Part shown: positions 5,063 through 11,538 of the stretch, one piece after another
Layout of the letters: every line of letters begins with the position of its first letter
Numbering within the stretch: position 1 is the stretch's first letter
The notes under the pieces: model-generated
The model's input: the letters and a program-made list of their open reading frames with translations, nothing else
Database searches by the model: none
What the model was told of the DNA's origin: nothing
Source: Dehalococcoidia bacterium
GTDB taxonomy: Bacteria > Chloroflexota > Dehalococcoidia > E44-bin15
DNA: 11,538 nucleotides
Assembly (NCBI GenBank): GCA_023129355.1
Contig: JAGMCC010000020.1
Span: forward strand, 1-11,538
Reading direction: 5' to 3'
Position numbers and translations under genes: made by a program

Positions 5063-6820
5063 TCACGGTGCGCTCCTGGGAAAGTAGACGATCCCTTCCG
5101 TGGTCCAGTAGGGTCCCCGGGTCTCTCGATGCAGGAAGTAACCCCACCACCACCCCAGGTTAAAATCCCTATACTCCTCGGGGAACCATATTAGCATGTT
5201 GATTCTCTCTCCCTCGCCATACTTTTCTAGGTAACTCTCGTCAGCGGGTTCATGGTCTGACCTGACGATAAGCAGGGAGCCTCCAGGCTGGTCGATGGAA
5301 TAATCAACATTTCGATAATCCCTGAAATACCAATGCCAGAGCCAGTAAAGATCCCAGTCGAGAGTGATGGCTATCTCTTTTCCTTCTCCGGTTTCCCTGG
5401 CTAGCTCCTCGATCTGGTCCATAATGCGGGGCATATCAGAGGACATCCCGGCATAGAGCAGCATCTGGGGGGGCTCATCGCCCTTCTGGTAGCTCTCCTG
5501 GCAGGCGACATGGACACTGAAGGGGAAGAGGAGGAGCAGAGCAAGCACAGTAACCCCCCTTATCGCCCAGACCCTGGCCCCCGTCCAATCGAAGCCTTGG
5601 AAAAGGCGGCCGATGAACATCCCACCGAGGAGGATCACGGGTATGGCGATATGCAAGGAGAGCCAGGGCGGGTTCTCCCACGAAAAGCAAAAGAGGATGA
5701 GGCTCAATATCGCCCAGTAGACAAGGAACCGGGAGAAGAGATTCCCCTTTATCGTGTAGTAGATGGCGCCAATAGAGGCGAATAGCAAGGGCAAGAATTC
5801 ATAGGTGGCTAAAATCATTGGGTAGTAGAACCCGGGCTGGACAATCCGCGGCTCCGCCCGAACATCAAGCCAGTAATCTACAGAGCCCCAGATGCCACTA
5901 CCGAATCCTGAGAGGTTGGTGAAGAAGGTGGTGTAAAGGAGTGTGAAGATGCCATAGAAGATGAGGGCAGAAGTCAGCCAGCGACGCCAGTTCCAGAGAA
6001 TCCCGATGACCATTGAGATGATGAACAGCAGAGACACGGTGAGCACTTTTGCCCAGTGAAGGCCATCCGGAAGCTCTACCCCTGGGACTAGCTGAATAAA
6101 TGCAGCAAAAAGGGGCAGCGATATGGTGCCTATCAGGATCAGATATTCGGCGGGAGCGGAGAGATCCTTCAGGTCAAATCTCTTTCTGACCCGGCTCACT
6201 AATTCCTTAGCGGCTATGACGATGAGGAAGAGAGCGACGATGCCTACGGTGATATAGCTAACCTCCTTGGTGCAGAAGCTGAGGCTCAAAGCAGCAGCAC
6301 CAATATAGAGGTATCTTGCCTTCCTCTCCTCGAAATAGCGCCACATACAGACGACCAGAAGGAGACTCCAGAAGGCGCTATAGATGTCGTTTCGGGCATA
6401 GCGACTGTAGTAGAGAAGCAGGGGAGAGAAGGCAAGGAGGGTCGCTACCGCAAGGCTTCCCCAGCGACCAAGGTAGCGGCGCAGGAAAAATGGGAGCGCC
6501 ACCAGGGCAATACCGAAGATAACGGGGAGAAGGCGTGCGGTGAAGTCACTGTCCCCGAAGAGGAGGAAAATCAGGGCGTTGCCATGAAACTGGAAGGGGC
6601 CATGCATCATCGGATCATGCGAATAGCCTTGCCCTTGGGCAAAATTCCAGCTATAAACGAGATGAAGGACCTCATCATAGTGAATGGCACGGGTACCTAG
6701 CTCCCAGAGGCGCATCACCAGGGCAATAACAATGAGCAAGGCGTAAAGTGCGATCTCCCAGTTCATGCGGGCACGCCCACGGCTAACTAGCGATAGGAAA
6801 ACATTCCTTGCCTGCTCCAC
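5063..6820 (-). CDS. Agl23-like / TIGR03663 integral membrane glycosyltransferase-type protein
   Basis: A 585-aa protein with a GT-C (PMT/OST-like) layout: an N-terminal membrane helix (about 22-38), then a first external loop with IHYDE (46-50) and MMHGPFQFHGNAL (71-83), many further helices to about 436, and a polar C-terminal domain (about 441-585) containing YWLWHWYFRDY (492-502). Other family-like stretches are YARND (141-145), CTKEVSY (183-189), VDYWLDVRAEPRIVQPGFYYP (314-334, with R and QP) and ATYEFLPLL (338-346). The D49-E50 pair in the first loop is in the usual place for GT-C catalytic acids. TIGR03663 is known to me as 'flippase activity-associated protein Agl23', found in Archaea and Chloroflexi beside DUF2298 proteins. 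The role is likely handling or transfer of a polyprenyl-phosphate sugar at the outer membrane face. Start: GTG 6820-6818, overlapping the upstream TAG stop by one base, with AGGGAGG just before it. A later in-frame ATG (M19) has no better site. Confidence 0.85.
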   Translation of the reverse strand: MEQARNVFLSLVSRGRARMNWEIALYALLIVIALVMRLWELGTRAIHYDEVLHLVYSWNFAQGQGYSHDPMMHGPFQFHGNALIFLLFGDSDFTARLLPVIFGIALVALPFFLRRYLGRWGSLAVATLLAFSPLLLYYSRYARNDIYSAFWSLLLVVCMWRYFEERKARYLYIGAAALSLSFCTKEVSYITVGIVALFLIVIAAKELVSRVRKRFDLKDLSAPAEYLILIGTISLPLFAAFIQLVPGVELPDGLHWAKVLTVSLLFIISMVIGILWNWRRWLTSALIFYGIFTLLYTTFFTNLSGFGSGIWGSVDYWLDVRAEPRIVQPGFYYPMILATYEFLPLLFASIGAIYYTIKGNLFSRFLVYWAILSLILFCFSWENPPWLSLHIAIPVILLGGMFIGRLFQGFDWTGARVWAIRGVTVLALLLLFPFSVHVACQESYQKGDEPPQMLLYAGMSSDMPRIMDQIEELARETGEGKEIAITLDWDLYWLWHWYFRDYRNVDYSIDQPGGSLLIVRSDHEPADESYLEKYGEGERINMLIWFPEEYRDFNLGWWWGYFLHRETRGPYWTTEGIVYFPRSAP

Positions 6821-9009
6821 TATTCCTCCCTCACTCTGTAGATAGTTACTACTTCATTTTCATATACCAGCTCATATTCCTCTGGGTGACCGGCGAATTT
6901 CTGCAAGCCCTCGATTTCATAGCTTTCCCGTTCCAAGTTTCCTATATAGATATACTCTACGTCATATTTTGCCAGCAGAGCCAGCGCTTGGTCATTATCC
7001 AATGTATTGTAGATCATATCCACATCCCTAGCCCTCTCCTCCACTTCACCCCAAGCGCCTCGCCACATTACCTCCCAGGATGTCCAGCCGATTACCGTAG
7101 GCAATCCGGTAAATGTGGAGACGCGGGAGGTGTACTGGAATACAGCCCCTGGCGCCTCCAATATCACATGGGAGCCCGCTATTTCCTCATTTATCCATTG
7201 GAGAGCCTCATAGTCACCTTTTTCTATAGACTCAATATAGGCCATTCCATCAAGAGTGCCCCTGGTAAGCCCCCAGCCAGTATGCCTGCCGCTGGTAGCA
7301 CTTATTGTAGAGACTATGGGATGAACCAGGGATGCTAAAAGGAAAACGACTGCGATAAAAGCCCAAACAACCTTTATCCTCTTTCTGAGATTGCTCAGGA
7401 CGTAAAACACAGCATAGGCTGAAGATATGCCGAGAAAAATCCACAGCGGCACATATATCTTAAACACCGTATTGAACCTCTCCCAAGGTGCTCCATAAAC
7501 ATCATCGATATAAAAAATCTCGCAGAATAGTGCCAGCAGTGCACCCATTAGAAGGAGTACCAATATGAATTCCTTCTCTGTTTTCGACTTCGATTTATAT
7601 ATATAGTAAAGGGATAATAGGATCATAGGCACTGTTAATATGAGGAGATGGAACTCGAGCAGCACCGCAGCCGTGATTGTGGCCAAGAAGATAAATACAG
7701 CGCCTAAAATTAATTTCTTGCCCCTAAATATTTGCCGTTTCGACCACATGAAAAGCAGCGAGAAGGCGAGGAATAAGAACAGGGCGAAGGCTTCAAAAAA
7801 GCTAGCAAAATCCGTCCTGTCTGCTATAAATTTGATCCCGCTTACCCCGCCCATGCTTCTCGAAAGGTAATAGGGTATGTATAACAGGAGGCTTAAGCCA
7901 ATGATGCTGCCTAGAATACTCAAGGCACCCTTTATGCCACGTCTTATTTTTAAAAGCACGAAGGCAAGAACGGTAAAAAATATATATACCGGATACTCCC
8001 AGGTATTGATAAGGGAGAAAAACCCCAGGCAGAGGCCTAATATAGAAACATCCAGCAGGGTATCTGACCGGGCAATTTTATCGCTGAACTGGCTTTTCCG
8101 AAAAAGAGCAAAGATAAGCGTGATAAACATAAGCTGAAAAGGGATGCTCATCATGAATGCATGTAGGGTCCCCGCTAAGAAGATATAATAAGGATACTGA
8201 GCCATAGCGCCTGGTATAAGCCAGGGTGCGCTCCAGAAATCAAAGTTTAGCATCCACTCTACGATATTTGGGGCTGTTATATGAGAAGAACCCAGAATAT
8301 CAGTATTAAAAATATAGCCGATAAATTGATACGCTCCAGTGATATATCCGGCGACACAGATAAAAATAGCGGCGAGACATCCATAGAGTTTTCTTTTGGT
8401 GATATTGTAGCCCAGGCCGAAGGAAGCGCAAACGGCGAGGGCAAAAAACATCGCCCCCGCTATGTTAAAGGATATCGCCGGCGGCACCCTGGTGATAACG
8501 GTGAGTATCGCTGTCAGGAGATGTCCACCGTAGTAATAAGGCAGGCCTGAGCCGGCAAACCAGGGATCGGTTGGCGGGAAATAATCGCCCCTTAGAATCG
8601 ATCCCATGAAGGCGAAATCCATAAAATAATCTGCGCCTCCAAAATAGATATCTGGCTTTCCCACCATGATCAGCAAGAATATGATAAAGGCAGCGGCGAA
8701 GACCGATTCGCTGATTACGATCGGTTTTCGGGGCCAGTTCGCTATCATCAGATTCTTCCTGCCAAGGTACAGGGAGAGAGCCGCAAGCAGTAAAAAGGAG
8801 ATTAAGATGCTGATATATCCAAACGGCAGCAGATTAAGGCTCGAAAACATCCAGACAAGGAATGTCAAGATTACAAGCCCCACCAGCTTGGAGATGGAAT
8901 AGCCCTTGTCTGGCAACTTGCCGCATACCCGCGAGACTAGAGGAAAGCTTATCAGCCCAATAACCACCAGGGCCAGCCACCAGAATATGACATACGCCAC
9001 TTGAATCAT
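6820..9009 (-). CDS. DUF2298 / Chlor_Arch_YYY membrane protein, divergent paralogue (copy 1)
   Basis: A 729-aa polytopic membrane protein homologous along its length to the adjacent 770-aa protein. Shared landmarks: an N-terminal LPDKGYS segment (32-38), MDFAFMGSILRGDYFPP-DPW (130-150), YYYGGH (158-163), HAFMMSIPF (283-291), NTWEYP (335-340), FYIDDVYG (499-506), RFNTVFK (511-517), SRVSTFTGLP (628-637) and a C-terminal soluble domain ending YIYIGNLERE...VTIYRVREE. The family is restricted mainly to Chloroflexi and some archaea, lies next to Agl23-like proteins, and has a GT-C-like topology, so a role in transferring or moving lipid-linked sugar is plausible but unproven. Several polar residues present in its neighbour are replaced here: D to T281, H to F285, and the GWEHHE motif becomes GWTSWE (641-646). 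It may be a non-catalytic partner or have a different substrate. Start: ATG 9009-9007 with GGTGAGG 5 nt upstream; 17 nt separate it from the preceding gene. Confidence 0.82.
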   Translation of the reverse strand: MIQVAYVIFWWLALVVIGLISFPLVSRVCGKLPDKGYSISKLVGLVILTFLVWMFSSLNLLPFGYISILISFLLLAALSLYLGRKNLMIANWPRKPIVISESVFAAAFIIFLLIMVGKPDIYFGGADYFMDFAFMGSILRGDYFPPTDPWFAGSGLPYYYGGHLLTAILTVITRVPPAISFNIAGAMFFALAVCASFGLGYNITKRKLYGCLAAIFICVAGYITGAYQFIGYIFNTDILGSSHITAPNIVEWMLNFDFWSAPWLIPGAMAQYPYYIFLAGTLHAFMMSIPFQLMFITLIFALFRKSQFSDKIARSDTLLDVSILGLCLGFFSLINTWEYPVYIFFTVLAFVLLKIRRGIKGALSILGSIIGLSLLLYIPYYLSRSMGGVSGIKFIADRTDFASFFEAFALFLFLAFSLLFMWSKRQIFRGKKLILGAVFIFLATITAAVLLEFHLLILTVPMILLSLYYIYKSKSKTEKEFILVLLLMGALLALFCEIFYIDDVYGAPWERFNTVFKIYVPLWIFLGISSAYAVFYVLSNLRKRIKVVWAFIAVVFLLASLVHPIVSTISATSGRHTGWGLTRGTLDGMAYIESIEKGDYEALQWINEEIAGSHVILEAPGAVFQYTSRVSTFTGLPTVIGWTSWEVMWRGAWGEVEERARDVDMIYNTLDNDQALALLAKYDVEYIYIGNLERESYEIEGLQKFAGHPEEYELVYENEVVTIYRVREE
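6825..6831 (-). promoter_or_regulatory. Ribosome binding site for the GTG start of the Agl23-like gene, inside the upstream gene
   Basis: AGGGAGG, 4 nt before GTG 6820-6818, lies within the last codons of the upstream DUF2298 gene, whose TAG stop shares its final G with the GTG. This implies coupled translation of the two membrane proteins. Confidence 0.7.
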
Positions 9010-9026
9010 CGAAACCTCACCAGCGC

Positions 9027-11339
9027 CTATTCTCTAATCCTATAGATTATAACCCCCTCGTTCTCGAAGACCACATCCATGAAATCGGCGAACTTCTCGC
9101 CAACATCTGCTCCATACATTTCCCTCTCTAAATGACCTATATAGATATAGATAACACCATATTTTTCAAGAAGGGTTTCTACCTGGTCCAAATCCTCACC
9201 CTGATATATCTGGTCAACATCCTCCCTCCTACCCGCGAAATCGCGATTTGAGCCTCGCCATACCCATTCGTGGTGCTCCCAGCCGAGGATAGTAGGTAGG
9301 CCCGTGTAGGTTGACACCCTACTATGGTCGGTGTAGCAATTACCAGGAGATTCCACAATCACCGGAGCACCATCGACATTGTTATTGAGCCAAGTGATTG
9401 CTTCCAATTCCTCAGGGTGGCTGTATTTGAGCCATGCCAGCCCATCAAGGGTAGGGCTCGGGGAAAAGGCATTGGTCTTGCTCCAGGTGGCGGCAACGGG
9501 GTAGATTAAGGAGCAAATGACGAACAGGATCAAAAGGCCCCACCAGCCAAATTTTGCCAAACGAGCGGCAACACTCGACACCTTCCAGTTGCGATGAAGG
9601 TAATATAGCGCAAAAGCAGAGGCTATGGCAAACAGCACCCACGCCTGGTAGTAGAACCTGAAAACGGTGTTCATTCGATTGCCAAAAACGTCATCTATGT
9701 AGAAAAGTTCGCAACCCACCGTGAGCATCAGGGCGGTAAAGAAGAGGAGCAGCGAAAAAATGGCGCTCAGCTTATCAGTATTAGCCCCTGCGATCCTTCT
9801 AACAATGATTAACAGGGTAAGAGCAAGCGGGATAAGCAAGGGAGCTAGATGCCCCAGCTTACCCCAAACTGAGCTTGCACCCCCAGTTGCCAGCACCACG
9901 ATGGCCCAGATTATCCACGGCGATAGCACAGCCAGAGAGACCCAGCATGCCCTGCGCCAGGAAATGGACCTCAGTCCAGCGCGAATTTGGGCCAGAACAA
10001 AGGAAATACCTATAAAGAGAAAGAGGCCCCATATAAGTAAATAATGGAAGAGACGAGTATCTGGACCGTTCCACGGCAAGATACCGGAAACCGGGTTTTG
10101 AATGTTAATATAGAAGGGAAGGTAAAAGAGAAAGACACCGACCACCGTGATAAGGCTGAGTGCCCCCCATCCTTTCCACCACCCTGCCCCGCCATGCCTC
10201 AGGCGTGTCTGAATGAAAATCGCCCCAATGAAGATAAAGACATAGATAGGGAGATCCCAGGTATGGATGGATCCCAGTGCGCCAAGGCAGACAATCATTA
10301 TTAGAAATGGAAGGATGTTCCTCTTCAGCCAACTAAGACCAAGGGACTCCTTGATGCTTAATATATTAAGACTGAGCGCCAGGCACAGAAGGACAAAAGG
10401 TAGGGACATAAGATGAGCATGAAGATCGCCCAGAATAAAGGTGAAGTTGGGGAATTCGGCTATGGTATAGTCCAAGGACACGCCGCCCACGGTTGTCTGT
10501 ATCATCCTCGTAGCGTGCCACCACCACCAAAACTCTGTGGGATACCAGTGCGCACTATGATAGGGGGTATCCATCCCCTCAATGCCAATCCACGCCCAGA
10601 ATCCTTCGCCGCCTAAGCCGTGGGCATAGAGTAGTTCCAGCACCCCTTCAAGGTTTCCCAGAATCAACAAAAACCCCACCGCCACCAGCCCGAAGCCGAT
10701 CGCCGCCTTGGCCCCTCCCCGGCTGAGCCTAACCAGGTTATAGACAATGCTGAAGGCCCCGATAGAGGCAAGAGCAAAGACCAGGGACACTGAGAGGTTG
10801 AAGGTAATCGCCGGTGATATTCCGGTAAGCTTGGTTAATGTAGCCATTATCATGTGCCCGAAGTAGTAGTTATTGAGGCCATACCCACTAAGCCAGGGGT
10901 CATTAGGCGGGAAATACTCGCTACGTAGAATGCCATTGAGAAAGGCGAAGTCCATTGGCTTTTCAGTGAAGAGGATCTCCGGGTTATAGGCGCGCACCAC
11001 GGCCATGAGGATAAAAGAGAGGAGGAAGATGGCTTCGGTGGCGATAATCACCCGGCGGTGCTCGGAGAGGAAGCTGACTATTTGGTGACGGCGGCGTATG
11101 AGGATAAAAAGGGAGCCCATGGCAAGCAGGGCGATGATCAGGATTATGGCCCATCGGGTGTTGGGCAGGATGTGGGCGGAGGCGGCAAGCCAGATAAGGA
11201 AGGAGATGATCAGGATGGAAAGCACCTTTCCGAAGGCGTATCCCCTATCGGGCAGGCCCCTGAAAAGGACGAAGGTGGCAGGCAGGGTAATGAGGCTTAG
11301 AAGCTCTACTGTGACAAACCAGATAAATGCATCGATCAA
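9027..11339 (-). CDS. DUF2298 / Chlor_Arch_YYY membrane protein (copy 2)
   Basis: A 770-aa polytopic membrane protein. Visible elements in order: LPDRGYAFGK (29-38); a first long external loop with EKPMDFAF (126-133) and EYFPPNDPW (141-149); NYYFGH (157-162); WWWWHATRMI (271-280); GDLHAH (304-309); HTWDLP (359-364); CELFYIDDVFGNRMNTVFRFYYQAW (543-567, two motifs joined); DHSRVSTYTGLP (671-682); GWEHHEWVWRG (686-696); and a C-terminal soluble domain ending IYRIRE. GDLHAH, NRMNTVF and GW-HE-WRG agree with what I remember of the family consensus, so this is probably the canonical, possibly catalytic, member of the pair. An acidic residue in the first external loop (E126 or D130) would suit a GT-C-type mechanism, but that is inference. 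The start is TTG 11339-11337, overlapping the ftsY stop as TTGA; the ribosome site is weak (GAGG, 10 nt away). No alternative start lies close by, and the TTG frame aligns with the ATG start of copy 1. Confidence 0.82.
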   Translation of the reverse strand: MIDAFIWFVTVELLSLITLPATFVLFRGLPDRGYAFGKVLSILIISFLIWLAASAHILPNTRWAIILIIALLAMGSLFILIRRRHQIVSFLSEHRRVIIATEAIFLLSFILMAVVRAYNPEILFTEKPMDFAFLNGILRSEYFPPNDPWLSGYGLNNYYFGHMIMATLTKLTGISPAITFNLSVSLVFALASIGAFSIVYNLVRLSRGGAKAAIGFGLVAVGFLLILGNLEGVLELLYAHGLGGEGFWAWIGIEGMDTPYHSAHWYPTEFWWWWHATRMIQTTVGGVSLDYTIAEFPNFTFILGDLHAHLMSLPFVLLCLALSLNILSIKESLGLSWLKRNILPFLIMIVCLGALGSIHTWDLPIYVFIFIGAIFIQTRLRHGGAGWWKGWGALSLITVVGVFLFYLPFYINIQNPVSGILPWNGPDTRLFHYLLIWGLFLFIGISFVLAQIRAGLRSISWRRACWVSLAVLSPWIIWAIVVLATGGASSVWGKLGHLAPLLIPLALTLLIIVRRIAGANTDKLSAIFSLLLFFTALMLTVGCELFYIDDVFGNRMNTVFRFYYQAWVLFAIASAFALYYLHRNWKVSSVAARLAKFGWWGLLILFVICSLIYPVAATWSKTNAFSPSPTLDGLAWLKYSHPEELEAITWLNNNVDGAPVIVESPGNCYTDHSRVSTYTGLPTILGWEHHEWVWRGSNRDFAGRREDVDQIYQGEDLDQVETLLEKYGVIYIYIGHLEREMYGADVGEKFADFMDVVFENEGVIIYRIRE

Positions 11340-11538
11340 GAGGAGAGCGCCTCAACGAAGGTTTGGGCATCGAAAGGGGCGAGGTCATCCAGGGTCTCGC
11401 CGGTGCCAATAAATAGGATGGGTATCTTTAGCTCATTGCAGATCGCAAGTACAATCCCCCCTTTGGCAGTGCCATCGAGCTTGGCCAAGAACACTCCGGT
11501 AACGTTCACTGCCTCGGTGAAATATCTGGCCTGTGTCA
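11336..11538 (-). CDS. ftsY: FtsY, signal recognition particle receptor GTPase, C-terminal 66 codons (5' part off the window)
   Basis: The visible part reads TQARYFTEAVNVTGVFLAKLD, then GTAKGGIVLAI, IPILFIGTGETLDDLAPFD and ends FVEALSS. KLDGTAKGG is the conserved nucleotide-base/closing-loop motif of the SRP GTPases, and the GTGE-LDDL-PFD tail is the usual end of the FtsY NG domain. FtsY docks the SRP-ribosome complex at the membrane so that polytopic proteins are inserted during translation. The residue before KLD is Ala where Thr is common (AKLD versus TKLD); the key Lys and Asp are kept. The stop TGA (11338-11336) overlaps the TTG start of the DUF2298 gene, so the SRP receptor and this membrane-protein operon are probably co-transcribed. 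Ffh would look similar here, but it continues into a methionine-rich M domain, which is absent. Confidence 0.92.
   Translation of the reverse strand, partial: TQARYFTEAVNVTGVFLAKLDGTAKGGIVLAICNELKIPILFIGTGETLDDLAPFDAQTFVEALSS

Noticed and set aside
11058..11412. Plus-strand frames opposite the start of DUF2298 copy 2 and the ftsY end
   Set aside because: Both are antisense to well-supported genes and encode low-complexity, charge-rich peptides typical of shadow frames.
1..11538. CRISPR array, tRNA or rRNA genes, insertion sequence
   Set aside because: I found no spaced short direct repeats, no tRNA-like cloverleaf with CCA or T-loop signature, no rRNA-like conserved stretches and no transposase or integrase coding sequence on either strand.

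Overview
The window reads as a stretch of an anaerobic bacterial genome, most likely Chloroflexota (Dehalococcoidia-like). The reasons are the tandem pair of large DUF2298 / 'Chlor_Arch_YYY' membrane proteins next to an Agl23-type (TIGR03663) protein, families I know mainly from Chloroflexi and Archaea, plus an NfnAB-type electron-bifurcating transhydrogenase. An archaeal host cannot be excluded from sequence alone. Almost everything lies on the minus strand, with Shine-Dalgarno sites, 1-4 nt gene overlaps and frequent GTG/TTG starts.

Reading the minus strand from right to left: the 3' end of ftsY (11538-11336); two tandem DUF2298 membrane proteins (11339-9027 and 9009-6820); an Agl23-like 585-aa membrane protein (6820-5063); and a 338-aa UPF0104 / LPG_synthase_TM flippase-like protein (5005-3989). 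This block is tightly spaced and is probably one operon. Past it lies a decayed 5' fragment of an FAD oxidoreductase gene (3992-about 3806). An AT-rich family 2 glycosyltransferase follows on the PLUS strand (3080-3793), then an unassigned ~480-nt stretch (2602-3079). Next come a short 3' remnant of a second flippase gene (2601-2515) and an intact FAD oxidoreductase (2518-1199). After a 218-nt gap, nfnA (980-159) and the start of nfnB (148-1) close the window.

The glycosyltransferase, flippase-like protein, Agl23-like protein and DUF2298 pair resemble the parts of the archaeal Agl pathway. In that pathway AglD is a fusion of a family 2 glycosyltransferase with a UPF0104 membrane domain, and Agl23 takes part in moving the polyprenyl-phosphate sugar. 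I infer a lipid-linked sugar system: the glycosyltransferase charges a polyprenyl phosphate, the flippase-like and Agl23-like proteins help it cross the membrane, and the DUF2298 proteins are candidate GT-C-like transferases acting outside. The FAD oxidoreductase may modify the lipid or sugar. None of this is proven here.

The most unusual feature is architectural. A ~265-bp segment spanning the flippase/FAD-oxidoreductase gene junction occurs twice as diverged direct repeats (2336-2601 and 3806-4075), and both keep the 4-nt stop/start overlap. One copy belongs to the intact flippase and ends in a broken FAD gene. The other begins with a broken flippase tail and belongs to the intact FAD gene. 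Between them sits the compositionally foreign, opposite-strand glycosyltransferase. This looks like an ancestral flippase-FAD operon that was duplicated and split around a newly arrived glycosyltransferase gene.
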